A stretch of DNA of 33,348 nt. It comes from JAAYJG01 sp964450305. Its GTDB lineage: Bacteria > Bacillota > Clostridia > DSM-8532. Of this stretch, positions 23,598 to 30,527 are shown piece by piece. The position numbers and the translations under genes were made by a program. The notes under the pieces are model-generated. The model had not been told where the DNA came from. It did not search any database and saw nothing but the letters and a program-made list of their open reading frames with translations. Within the stretch, counting starts at the first letter, position 1; every line of letters begins with the position of its first letter. Where the stretch lies: assembly GCA_964450305.1 (NCBI GenBank), contig CAYVFB010000029.1, forward strand, positions 1 through 33,348. Reading direction: 5' to 3'.

Positions 23598-24273
23598 AGA
23601 AGATAAGCTGTTTGAAAAAAGAATTCATATCATTACAGGCCACTACGGCAGCGGCAAGTCTGAGATCTCAGTGAATTTGGCGCTGGCGATGCAAAATAAG
23701 AATATTATCTTTGCCGATCTGGACATCATCAACCCCTATTTTCGAAGCAATGAAGCAAGAGGGATGCTGGAGAATAAGGGCATTACTGTCATGACCACAA
23801 CCTATGCAAATACCAATATCGACATACCTGCCTTAACGGGGGATCTCAGCCGTTATCTTTTAGACAGATCTGCCACCATCGTCATGGACGTTGGGGGAGA
23901 CGATGCCGGTGCAAAGGTGGTAGGCCGGTACCGCAACGAGATCCCCGAAAGTGAGGCAGCTGTTTACTTTGTACTGAATTTTTTCCGCCCTGAAACCCGT
24001 ACCATTGAGGGTGCTCTGGCTTCACTGGAAGAGATACGCGCGGCGGGAAGAATGAAGGTCGATTATATTATCAACAATGCCCATCTGATGGAAGACACCA
24101 CCGAGGATGATATTCTGCATGGGAAGGAATTTGCGCGGCAGGTTTCCCTTGCTTCAGGAATTCCCATTGCATTTCACGCCGTCCTTCAGACAACACCGAT
24201 TTCCGGTGAACTACAGTTGAATGAACCTGTTTTATATATGGACAAAACGATGGGTCTGAATCGCCTGTTATGA
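23581..24273 (+). CDS. P-loop ATPase (MinD/CobB-like), uncharacterised
   Basis: A 230-residue P-loop protein: Walker A GHYGSGKS (20-27), FADLDIINPYFR (45-55) and Walker B-like VMDVGGDD (101-108). The SGKSE form of the loop and the Asp-Leu-Asp motif resemble SIMIBI-class ATPases (CobQ/CobB/MinD/ParA group), but the deviant KGGxGKT lysine is not present. ATG 23581 is preferred because AGGGAGG lies 7 bases before it; ATG 23545 lies deeper in the fumarase frame. The overlap with the fumarase beta gene and closeness to the kor genes suggest a joint role, for example in enzyme activation or cluster handling; this is inference. Confidence 0.75.
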   Translation: MHWSRKEDKLFEKRIHIITGHYGSGKSEISVNLALAMQNKNIIFADLDIINPYFRSNEARGMLENKGITVMTTTYANTNIDIPALTGDLSRYLLDRSATIVMDVGGDDAGAKVVGRYRNEIPESEAAVYFVLNFFRPETRTIEGALASLEEIRAAGRMKVDYIINNAHLMEDTTEDDILHGKEFARQVSLASGIPIAFHAVLQTTPISGELQLNEPVLYMDKTMGLNRLL

Positions 24274-24358
24274 TAAATCGGGTTACTCCTGTGAAACCTG
24301 CCCTGGTTTCGCGTCGTTTGGCGACATCAGGGTCGTGGGGGACTGTTCACAGGCATGT

Positions 24359-24470
24359 GTTGTATCCTGGAACGCAGCGTTGTCATCCTTAGCATAGCGA
24401 TGTTATCCTAAGCGCAGCGAGGACCCAAAGTGATGCGTAGATCCTTCACTTTGCTCAGCAGGATACACCT
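24359..24470. repeat. Decayed ATCCT-n-AGCGNAGCGA intergenic repeat with inverted copy
   Basis: Three consecutive about 21-nt copies of a motif of the form (T)GT-ATCCT-n4-GCRnAGCG: 24359-24379, 24380-24400 and 24401-24420. A reverse-oriented copy follows at 24441-24470 (ATCCTTCACTTTGCTCAGCAGG), so the outer copies can pair into a long hairpin. This is the widespread bacterial ATCCTGAGCG-type repeat as I know it from other genomes. It occupies the 368-bp gap between the ATPase and kor genes; the remainder holds only the promoter listed next. Confidence 0.7.
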
Positions 24471-24527
24471 GTTTACTTCTGAATAGTAACAAATCCGGTG
24501 ATCGTTCAAACGAATTTGGTGCATTTC

Positions 24528-24557
24528 TTGCAGTTAAATCATGGGTTGTGTTATAAT
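24528..24557 (+). promoter_or_regulatory. Predicted extended -10 promoter of the kor operon
   Basis: TGTTATAAT (24549-24557) is a perfect extended -10. A weak TTGCAG at 24528-24533 is 18 nt upstream. About 85 nt before the first kor gene. Confidence 0.55.
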
Positions 24558-24641
24558 ACAAAGGTTGATCCGGTTTGTTCGGGTCTATTTCGGACAAGTT
24601 TTACTAATTTTGTTTATTATTCAGTAAAGGGGAGAGAACAT

Positions 24642-24848
24642 TTGGCAAAGGTTACTTTTATTCAGGAAAAATGCAAGGGCTGTACGCTTTGTGTCAACGT
24701 GTGCCCAAAGCATATTATAAAAATGAACGACCAGAATCTGAATGAAAAAGGCTACCATCCGGCAGAAGTGACTGACATGGAAAAGTGCATCGGCTGCGCA
24801 TTCTGTGCAACAATTTGCCCGGATTGCGTGATCATTGTGGAGAAGTAA
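24642..24848 (+). CDS. korD: 2-oxoacid:ferredoxin oxidoreductase, delta (ferredoxin-like) subunit
   Basis: A 68-residue 2[4Fe-4S] protein with Cys11, 14, 17, 21 and Cys49, 52, 55, 59 in the standard spacing. As first gene of the kor set it passes electrons from the catalytic subunits to free ferredoxin. A TTG start at 24642 follows AAAGGGGAGAG; the upstream open frame lacks a ribosome site. An extra Cys62 lies just after the second motif. Confidence 0.92.
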   Translation: MAKVTFIQEKCKGCTLCVNVCPKHIIKMNDQNLNEKGYHPAEVTDMEKCIGCAFCATICPDCVIIVEK

Positions 24849-24860
24849 AGGAGGCATCCT

Positions 24861-25925
24861 ATGGGACAAAAACTGTTGATGAAGGGAAATGAAGCGATTG
24901 CCGAGGCGGCGATCCGGGCGGGGTGCCTTCACTATTTCGGGTATCCGATCACCCCGCAGACTGAAGTTGCGCATTATATGGCCAAAAAGCTTCCAAAGGT
25001 GGGAGGCGTTTTTCTGCAGGCCGAAAGTGAAGTTGCCGCGATCAATATGGTTTATGGCGCGGGCAGCACAGGAACAAGGGTTTTAACATCATCCTCCAGT
25101 CCGGGGATCAGCCTGAAACAGGAAGGTCTTTCCTATATAGCTGGCTCTCAGGTACCGGCTGTTGTGGTCAATATCGTTCGCGGAGGTCCGGGCCTTGGTG
25201 GAATCCAGCCCGCTCAAAGCGACTATTTCCAGGCCACAAGGGGCGGCGGGCATGGAGACTACAGGCAGATTGTACTGGCGCCGTCCAGTGTACAGGAATT
25301 ATATGAGCTTACCGTAGAAGCCTTTAATCTTTCTGATCGTTATCGCATGGTCACAATGATTCTGGGTGATGGTATTCTGGGACAGATGATGGAAGTGGTT
25401 GAGTTCCGTGACAGCGAACCGATCGAACGCCAGGAGACCCCCTGGGCCACTGTTGGTCACGGTTTTGAGCGCGAACAGAACGTTATCACCTCCATTCACT
25501 TAAGCCCGGCAGTTCTGGAGAAAATGAACCAGAACCTGCAGGATAAATATAAGATTATTACGGAAAAGGAATGTCGGTATGAACTGTTCAATGCCGAAGA
25601 TGCCGATCTGTTCATCGTAGCCTATGGCACCGTTGCCAGAATTGCAAAGAGCGTCATCGAGCTTGCAAAGCAGGAAGGCATGAAGGTTGGTCTGGTTCGG
25701 CCCATTACCGTATGGCCATTCCCAACCCAGGCCTTTGAAAAGGTGATGGACAGGGCGAAAGCTTTCCTGACGGTTGAAATGAGCGCCGGACAGATGCTCG
25801 AGGACGTCATGCTGGCCGTTCAAGGCAGGAAGCCGGTATATTTCCATGGCCGTATGGGCGGAATGGTTCCGGTGAGGGATGACATTCTTGCCAAGCTTAG
25901 AGAAATTAAGCAGCAACTCGGATAA
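24861..25925 (+). CDS. korA: 2-oxoacid:ferredoxin oxidoreductase, alpha subunit
   Basis: A 354-residue subunit with the pyrimidine-binding domain of the thiamine-diphosphate enzyme that oxidatively decarboxylates 2-oxoacids to acyl-CoA with ferredoxin. The start (MGQKLLMKGNEAIAEAAIRAG, shortened here to its sense) and the CHYFGYPITPQTE-like block are typical of KorA/VorB. GLGGIQPAQSDYFQATRGGGHG is the conserved substrate-side region (25189-25254). Good AAAGGAGG site. The enzyme may act on 2-oxoglutarate or branched-chain 2-oxoacids; sequence alone does not decide. The order D-A-B-C matches the four-subunit type. Confidence 0.93.
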   Translation: MGQKLLMKGNEAIAEAAIRAGCLHYFGYPITPQTEVAHYMAKKLPKVGGVFLQAESEVAAINMVYGAGSTGTRVLTSSSSPGISLKQEGLSYIAGSQVPAVVVNIVRGGPGLGGIQPAQSDYFQATRGGGHGDYRQIVLAPSSVQELYELTVEAFNLSDRYRMVTMILGDGILGQMMEVVEFRDSEPIERQETPWATVGHGFEREQNVITSIHLSPAVLEKMNQNLQDKYKIITEKECRYELFNAEDADLFIVAYGTVARIAKSVIELAKQEGMKVGLVRPITVWPFPTQAFEKVMDRAKAFLTVEMSAGQMLEDVMLAVQGRKPVYFHGRMGGMVPVRDDILAKLREIKQQLG

Positions 25926-25972
25926 GCCGCGGTTATTACTGACGGTCTGAACTGAATGAAAAAGTGAAACAA

Positions 25973-25990
25973 AGGGTTCTGCGGAACCCT
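25973..25990 (+). other. Intra-operon hairpin between korA and korB
   Basis: AGGGTTC (25973-25979) and GAACCCT (25984-25990) form a perfect 7-bp stem with a TGCG loop. No T-run follows, so it is not an intrinsic terminator. It may stabilise or mark cleavage of the mRNA. Confidence 0.5.
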
Positions 25991-26024
25991 CCTGAAACCC
26001 ACGCAGGATGAAAGGACTGATATT

Positions 26025-26771
26025 ATGGCGATTATCTTTCAAAAACCAAAAGCCTTAAAAGATAAATCCATGCATTATTGCCCCGGCTGTACCCATGGCA
26101 TTGCTCACCGCCTTGTCGCTGAAGTGCTGGACGAGCTCGGGATCGAGGGCAAAACCGTCGGAATAGCCTCTGTTGGTTGTTCATACAACAGCTATGACTA
26201 TTTCAACTGTGATATGATCCAGTCCCCGCACGGCCGTGCTCCGGCTGTTGCAACCGGTGTCAAGCGAAGCAAACCGGACAGGGTTGTGTTCACCTATCAG
26301 GGGGACGGTGATTTGGCAGCCATCGGTACCGCGGAGATTGTTCACGCGGCAGCCAGGGGCGAAAAAATTACTGTGATCTTTATCAACAATACAATTTATG
26401 GAATGACTTCAGGACAAATGGCACCGACTACCTTGCTGAACCAGTACTCCACAACCACACCCTATGGCCGTATTGCAGACCAGCACGGCTTTCCGATTCG
26501 GGTGAGTGAAATGCTGGCAACCCTCGATGGCCCCGCTTATATCGAACGGGCGTCGCTGCAGGATGTGAAGCACATCAAAAAAGCAAAGGAAGCCATTAAA
26601 AAGGCCTTCAGGGTTCAGCTGGCAGGGAAAGGTTTTTCCATGGTAGAGCTGTTGTCCACATGCCCGACTAACTGGGGTTTAAGTCCGGTTGAATCCCTGA
26701 ACAGGATCAGCAATGAACTGATCCATCATTATCCCCTGGGCGTATTTAAAGGTGAAAACTTGGAGGTATGA
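26025..26771 (+). CDS. korB: 2-oxoacid:ferredoxin oxidoreductase, beta subunit (ThDP-binding)
   Basis: A 248-residue subunit that binds thiamine diphosphate and Mg2+. The motif GDGD (93-96) through NN (121-122) in FINNTIYGMTSGQ is the ThDP signature; CPGCTHG (19-25) and GCSYNS (51-56) provide cluster/pocket cysteines of the family. It follows korA after a 99-bp gap holding a hairpin. Its end is separated from korC by 4 bp. Confidence 0.94.
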   Translation: MAIIFQKPKALKDKSMHYCPGCTHGIAHRLVAEVLDELGIEGKTVGIASVGCSYNSYDYFNCDMIQSPHGRAPAVATGVKRSKPDRVVFTYQGDGDLAAIGTAEIVHAAARGEKITVIFINNTIYGMTSGQMAPTTLLNQYSTTTPYGRIADQHGFPIRVSEMLATLDGPAYIERASLQDVKHIKKAKEAIKKAFRVQLAGKGFSMVELLSTCPTNWGLSPVESLNRISNELIHHYPLGVFKGENLEV

Positions 26772-26775
26772 TGCA

Positions 26776-27306
26776 ATGACACATGAAGTAATCCTCGCCG
26801 GTTTTGGCGGACAGGGAATACTATCGGCCGGCAGACTCTTGGCCCAGGCAGGCATGCATGACGGGAAGCAGGTTTCATGGCTTCCTTCCTATGGCCCTGA
26901 AATGCGCGGTGGTACGGCGAACAGCAGCGTTGTTATTTCTGACAGCCCGGTAGACTCGCCGGTTCTGAACAGCTGCAATGCTCTTATCGTGATGAACAAG
27001 CCTTCTCTCGACAAGTTTGAAAGCTGGGTTGTAAAAGGCGGCATCGTCATTATCGACAGCTCTATTATTGACAGAGATATCCGACGCGATGATATCAAAT
27101 CCTTCCTCATCCCAGCCTCCAAAATGGCCTCGGACCTGGGGAATAAGTCCTATGCCAATATTTTTCTGCTTGGCAAGCTGATCGCGGAAAGGCAGATTGT
27201 CTCGCTGGAGAATTTTGAGAAGGCACTCTTCGAGATCCTTCCTGCAAAGAAGCATTCCATGATCCCTGAGGAAATGGAAGTGCTGAAAGTTGGAATGAAC
27301 TACTAA
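26776..27306 (+). CDS. korC: 2-oxoacid:ferredoxin oxidoreductase, gamma subunit
   Basis: A 176-residue gamma domain with the GFGGQG motif at residues 9-14 and the PSYGPEMRGGTANSSV block used for CoA binding and subunit contact. ATG 26776 is chosen because GGAGGT (26762-26767) lies 8 bases before it; the in-frame ATG at 26752 lies in korB. Last gene of the operon, followed by a repeat array. Confidence 0.93.
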   Translation: MTHEVILAGFGGQGILSAGRLLAQAGMHDGKQVSWLPSYGPEMRGGTANSSVVISDSPVDSPVLNSCNALIVMNKPSLDKFESWVVKGGIVIIDSSIIDRDIRRDDIKSFLIPASKMASDLGNKSYANIFLLGKLIAERQIVSLENFEKALFEILPAKKHSMIPEEMEVLKVGMNY

Positions 27307-27311
27307 TCCAG

Positions 27312-27560
27312 CAAGCCAAAGGGTGAACCAGAGGGACAGGTACCTTGGTCAAAACCAGGGAAAGCCAGAGGGACAGGCCTTGGTCAAATTAAACCAGGGN
27401 NNNNNNNNNNNNNNNNNNNNNNNNNNNNNNNNNNNNNNNNNNNNNNNNNNNNNNNNNNNNNNNNNNNNNNNNNNNNNNNNNNNNNNNNNNNNNNNNNNNA
27501 AACCAGGGAAAGCCAGAGGGACAGGCCTTGGTCAAATTAAACCAGGGTACCTGTCCCTCT
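27312..27560 (+). repeat. Tandem 39-bp repeat array (GGGACAGG family, locus C) interrupted by a gap
   Basis: Unit of about 39 bp: AAACCAGGGAAAGCCAGAGG, continuing GGACAGGCCTTGGTCAAATT. A copy lies directly before the Ns (about 27353-27391) and an identical one directly after (27500-27538), with a diverged unit at 27320-27352. The last copy's AGAGGGACAGG (27515-27525) pairs perfectly with CCTGTCCCTCT (27550-27560) to form an 11-bp stem. Located between the convergent kor and HD-GYP genes, where it may act as a two-way terminator. Related to loci at 1133 and 15594. Confidence 0.8.
27400..27499. other. Assembly gap of 100 Ns inside the tandem array
   Basis: Exactly 100 Ns, a customary size for a gap of unknown length. 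The bases on both sides are the same repeat, so the array length is unresolved. Confidence 0.99.
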
Positions 27561-27602
27561 TTGATCAAACTAAGCCGTACTACCTGAGCCCTGCCCCCTG
27601 GC

Positions 27603-28691
27603 TTATTCATTTAACTCACTGGATGGGACACGTATTTCACGCAGAATTTTCAGGGAAAGCTCTTTCATCAGATCCACAATATAGTTCTTCCCATAACGGG
27701 TTTTGTTTTTCGGGTTGTATAACAACCTGACAATAGGTCTGGTAAGGCTTTTGGAGTTATTTTCGATGACAATTCCAATAAGGCCGTTGCTTAGCAGCAC
27801 CAGCGTTCCTTTTGGGAAAATGGGGATCATGCCAAGAAAATCGTCCGTGAATGATTTGTCCAGAATGGTTCCAACAGAGCAGGACAGTTGCTCTACAGCA
27901 TCAGCAGTGCTTAAGGCCATTTCGAACTTTTTATCGCTGATGATGTTGTCAAAAAGGTTGCAGATAGCAACAATACGGGCGGAATAATGTATTTTATCCC
28001 CGGACAGTCCCAAAGGGTATCCTGAACTGTCAAGGTTCTCATGATGCATCAGCACGGCAATTTTCACAGTGGAGTTGATAGTGGGATCATCCTTTAAAAT
28101 ATTGTAGCCATAAAGGGTATGCTTTTTAAGCTCAAGCACCTCTTCCGGGCTTAGGTTCGATTCCTTCTGCAGCAACGAGGGAGAGATGATGACCTTCCCA
28201 AAATCATGCAAAAGGGCTCCCAAGCCGATGCTTTTAACCTTATCCTTGGTGTAACCCACTTTGGATGCCAGCATGATCGAAAGTGCGCAGACATTGACTG
28301 AATGCGCAAACAAATATTCATCCTGTAACCTTACATCCTTTAAGTTGATTAAATCATTCCGGGATGAAAGCAATTCATCCACAAGCTCATTCACCATTTT
28401 GGCCAATTCCTGAACCCGAATTTCCTTCGACCTGGCAAAACGGTCCATCTCCTGACTGACCACCTGTTTTGCCCGGATTCTGGTTTCCAGACAAAGAGAT
28501 TCATCAATTTCTATCCCTTCCGATATGGCATCATCCACATAAACACTGAAAATACCCTTTTCATAAAGCCTTTCAATGTAGGCGGGTTTCAATCGTATCC
28601 CCTGATTCAGAAGCTTTCGGCCATCTATATCATAAATAGGCTGTGCGAGTATTTCTACTCCGGAGATATCCTGAATGGCTACTAATCGCAT
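27603..28691 (-). CDS. HD-GYP domain protein (c-di-GMP phosphodiesterase family)
   Basis: A 362-residue protein: an N-terminal region of about 115 residues without a recognised receiver or membrane domain, then an HD-GYP domain, which in this family hydrolyses cyclic di-GMP. Ligand positions are largely kept: His130, His162-Asp163 (LLHDFGK), His191, His216-His217 (MHHENL), GYP at 224-226 and Asp248. The canonical HHExxDGxGYP reads HHENLDSSGYP, a Gly to Ser change. An ATG at 28691 with AGG eight bases upstream is preferred over TTG 28697. Lies downstream of queT on the same strand, 192 bp away, so probably transcribed alone. Confidence 0.9.
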   Translation of the reverse strand: MRLVAIQDISGVEILAQPIYDIDGRKLLNQGIRLKPAYIERLYEKGIFSVYVDDAISEGIEIDESLCLETRIRAKQVVSQEMDRFARSKEIRVQELAKMVNELVDELLSSRNDLINLKDVRLQDEYLFAHSVNVCALSIMLASKVGYTKDKVKSIGLGALLHDFGKVIISPSLLQKESNLSPEEVLELKKHTLYGYNILKDDPTINSTVKIAVLMHHENLDSSGYPLGLSGDKIHYSARIVAICNLFDNIISDKKFEMALSTADAVEQLSCSVGTILDKSFTDDFLGMIPIFPKGTLVLLSNGLIGIVIENNSKSLTRPIVRLLYNPKNKTRYGKNYIVDLMKELSLKILREIRVPSSELNE

Positions 28692-28883
28692 GTACAATAC
28701 CTGCCTTGTTAATTTGCTTTCGTTGATAGTGACAGTAACGAAGACTTAGGCTTTCGTACTTCACTGCTTCCTTGAGTTCAATCAAGATAACACAAATCCA
28801 ATCTTTTATTTTTTTACCCTTTGAATGACAGGATAAAACAAGCAAAAAGAAATGGGAAAGCTCCAAACAGGTAAATGGTGATA

Positions 28884-29366
28884 TCATTCCTGTGGAAACA
28901 CCTTCTTTTTCCTCAGGATCATCAGCAGCGGCAATCCAAGCATATAACAGGACACAAACTGCCCCAGCGCAACCCACCCGATGCTAACTGCAAGAGGTAC
29001 ATCAACCAGGTACAAATATTTCAAGTAGGTACCTACTATCAGCGCATTGAATACCAGCGGAGGCAGCGGGACAAGAACAGGATATTTTCTGAGGCCGTGG
29101 GATGCCAATGCCGCAAGCAGCGTTGCGAGGCTTCCAAATATGATATCAATGGGACCAAAGCCTCCAAGCAAATTGGATACAATACAACCAATAAACAAAC
29201 CGGGAATGGATGCAGGAATAAAAGCCGGAAGGATTGTAAGCACTTCAGAAAACCTGATTTGAAAAATGTTGTGGCCGAAGCTGATGGGCAGAAAAACCAT
29301 GGTTAATGCGGTATAAAGCGCAGCAACTATTGCTGCCTGAACGATAAAAAGAACCTTTTTGTTCAT
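28884..29366 (-). CDS. queT: QueT-family queuosine-precursor transporter
   Basis: A 160-residue membrane protein with about five hydrophobic segments, matching the QueT family, the substrate-binding (S) component of an ECF-type importer for queuosine precursors (preQ0/preQ1). Family-like blocks are AAIVAALYTALTMVF, RFSEVLTILPAF and GCIVSNLLGG. ATG 29366 is set by GGAGG five bases before it; the longer frame lacks such a site. A preQ1-I-like RNA lies directly upstream, which fits the substrate. The shared ECF energising subunits are not in the window. Confidence 0.9.
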   Translation of the reverse strand: MNKKVLFIVQAAIVAALYTALTMVFLPISFGHNIFQIRFSEVLTILPAFIPASIPGLFIGCIVSNLLGGFGPIDIIFGSLATLLAALASHGLRKYPVLVPLPPLVFNALIVGTYLKYLYLVDVPLAVSIGWVALGQFVSCYMLGLPLLMILRKKKVFPQE

Positions 29367-29404
29367 GGTAACCTCCGTAGTTTTGATTGGTCTGAAAAAC
29401 AAAA

Positions 29405-29442
29405 CAAAGTTTTCAAACCGGCCAGGATATTGCGAACTGGCC
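29405..29442 (-). ncRNA. preQ1-I-like riboswitch controlling queT
   Basis: On the minus strand a 6-bp stem GGCCAG/CTGGCC encloses TTCGCAATATC, closely matching the known preQ1-I loop (compare T. tengcongensis GTCGCAGTAAC), including the C before the 3' stem strand that pairs with preQ1. A tail with GAAAACTTTG follows, the A-rich L3/pseudoknot part. It lies 39 nt from the queT start and begins just past the predicted start of transcription. No intrinsic terminator is seen, so control may be at translation. Assignment by pattern and by the gene served. Confidence 0.75.
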
Positions 29443-29451
29443 ATGCACTTG

Positions 29452-29480
29452 ATTTTAACATGGATCTTATTGTGGTGCAA
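29452..29480 (-). promoter_or_regulatory. Predicted queT promoter
   Basis: Minus strand TTGCAC (29475-29480), 17-nt spacer, TAAAAT (29452-29457). Transcription would begin within a few bases of the riboswitch stem. Confidence 0.5.
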
Positions 29481-29860
29481 GCACCCGGCTATTCAGAAAA
29501 CATCTCTGCAAACGCAGATGCTTTACAGGTTGAAGATGTTTCCCAATGTTTGTAAAAATGCAACTGTTTAAATAGTCTTCGTAGATTGGTTACAGGCCTT
29601 TTCATAAGGCAAATTACCAAAAACAATCCAGAGGCTTGTTAATTTCTTCATTTAAAAATCCGATATATATATCAGAAAACGCAAAATAAGAAGAATCATT
29701 TCTCTTCATACGGGGACCGCATGGAACGGTTTTGAAAGTCCAAAATGTTGAAAGAGCAGAGAAAACTTGCGCTGCCATGGAGTTAAAAGCAGTATTCATT
29801 CGTAGCCGGAAAGGAGAACCTCTATTACAATACTGAATATGTAAATTTCTGGAGGTAAAT
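29481..29860. other. Divergent intergenic region with no recognised gene
   Basis: About 380 bp between the queT promoter and the HD-like gene. I see an AT-rich tract with a TATATATAT run (29664-29672), an imperfect hairpin near 29501-29520 (CATCT..GC/GCAGATG) and a GGAGGT ribosome site at 29851. No convincing plus-strand promoter or coding sequence. Confidence 0.5.
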
Positions 29861-30415
29861 ATGAACAGGAAAACAGCATTTGAAGAATTATCGGTAAGGC
29901 TGGAGAACAAAGGCCTGATTCAAAACAGTCTTGCCGTTGAAGCAATCATGCGAAAACTTGCAGTTTATCTGCAGGAAGATATTGAATTATGGGGGTTGGC
30001 GGGGCTGCTTCATAATATTGATCAGGAAAAGGTGGACGGCGACTTGCAGCGAAAGGGGCTGGTCGGCGCGGAAATACTGGAAGGCCTGAATGTGAACCCT
30101 ACCATCATTTATGCCATCAAAGCACATAATCCAGAGCTGGGCGTACAGCGAAGAAGACGCATTGACAAAGCATTGTTCTGTGCAATCCCCCTTGCGGACC
30201 TGCTCAAGGCCTGCATGCTGTCCCTGCCGGATAAGAAACTGAACGAAATGGACCTGCAGTATGTAACCGACATGTTTTATGACTATAACTTTAATAACCA
30301 GGAGATAGACCGGGAAAAAATCAGCTCATGCGAAGACATTGGCCTTTCGTTAGGTGCTTTTATAGAAATGGGGCTGTTGGCACTGCAGGAAATTTCCGAT
30401 GAACTAATGCGGTAG
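29861..30415 (+). CDS. Degenerate HD-domain protein, probable pseudoenzyme
   Basis: A 184-residue protein with the sequence plan of HDIG-type phosphohydrolases (AVEAIMRKLAVYL, WGLAGLLHNID, AIKAHNPELG, AIPLADLLKACML) but several metal ligands are changed: the first His of the family's H-x2-AVEAIM block is Asn22, the HD pair is His51-Asn52, and the late Asp of the A-D-P block is Ile in AIPLADL. The usual His near residues 63-70 (H-x-x-x-GAEIL) is not present. Hydrolysis is therefore doubtful; it may bind a nucleotide or a partner. GGAGGT precedes the ATG. Compare YqeK at 9623, which keeps all ligands. Confidence 0.85.
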   Translation: MNRKTAFEELSVRLENKGLIQNSLAVEAIMRKLAVYLQEDIELWGLAGLLHNIDQEKVDGDLQRKGLVGAEILEGLNVNPTIIYAIKAHNPELGVQRRRRIDKALFCAIPLADLLKACMLSLPDKKLNEMDLQYVTDMFYDYNFNNQEIDREKISSCEDIGLSLGAFIEMGLLALQEISDELMR

Positions 30416-30479
30416 TCTTGTTGCTCTCGGGTATATTTTGCGGCATACAGTAAAAAATAATGAGAAAAAGAATGTATCG

Positions 30480-30504
30480 GAAGCAATTGCTGAGCAATTG
30501 CTTC
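30480..30504. repeat. 25-bp perfect palindrome before rnr
   Basis: GAAGCAATTGCT-G-AGCAATTGCTTC: a perfect 12-bp inverted repeat with a single-base centre, and each half itself contains the palindrome AGCAATTGCT. It ends 23 bases before the rnr ATG, just upstream of its ribosome site. The head CGGAAGCRATTGCT also occurs at 6553. Confidence 0.7.
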
Positions 30505-30527
30505 TATGCTATTAAGAAGGAATTGAG

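Noticed and set aside
27312..27560. CRISPR array
   Set aside because: The units are back-to-back copies without unique spacers and no cas gene is nearby.
27323..27730. Plus-strand open frame across the 100-N gap
   Set aside because: It consists of tandem repeat, Ns and the antisense of the HD-GYP gene; there is no ribosome site or protein-like composition.
29614..29910. Minus-strand open frame of 98 codons
   Set aside because: No ribosome site, no recognisable product, and it overlaps the start of the supported HD-like gene.
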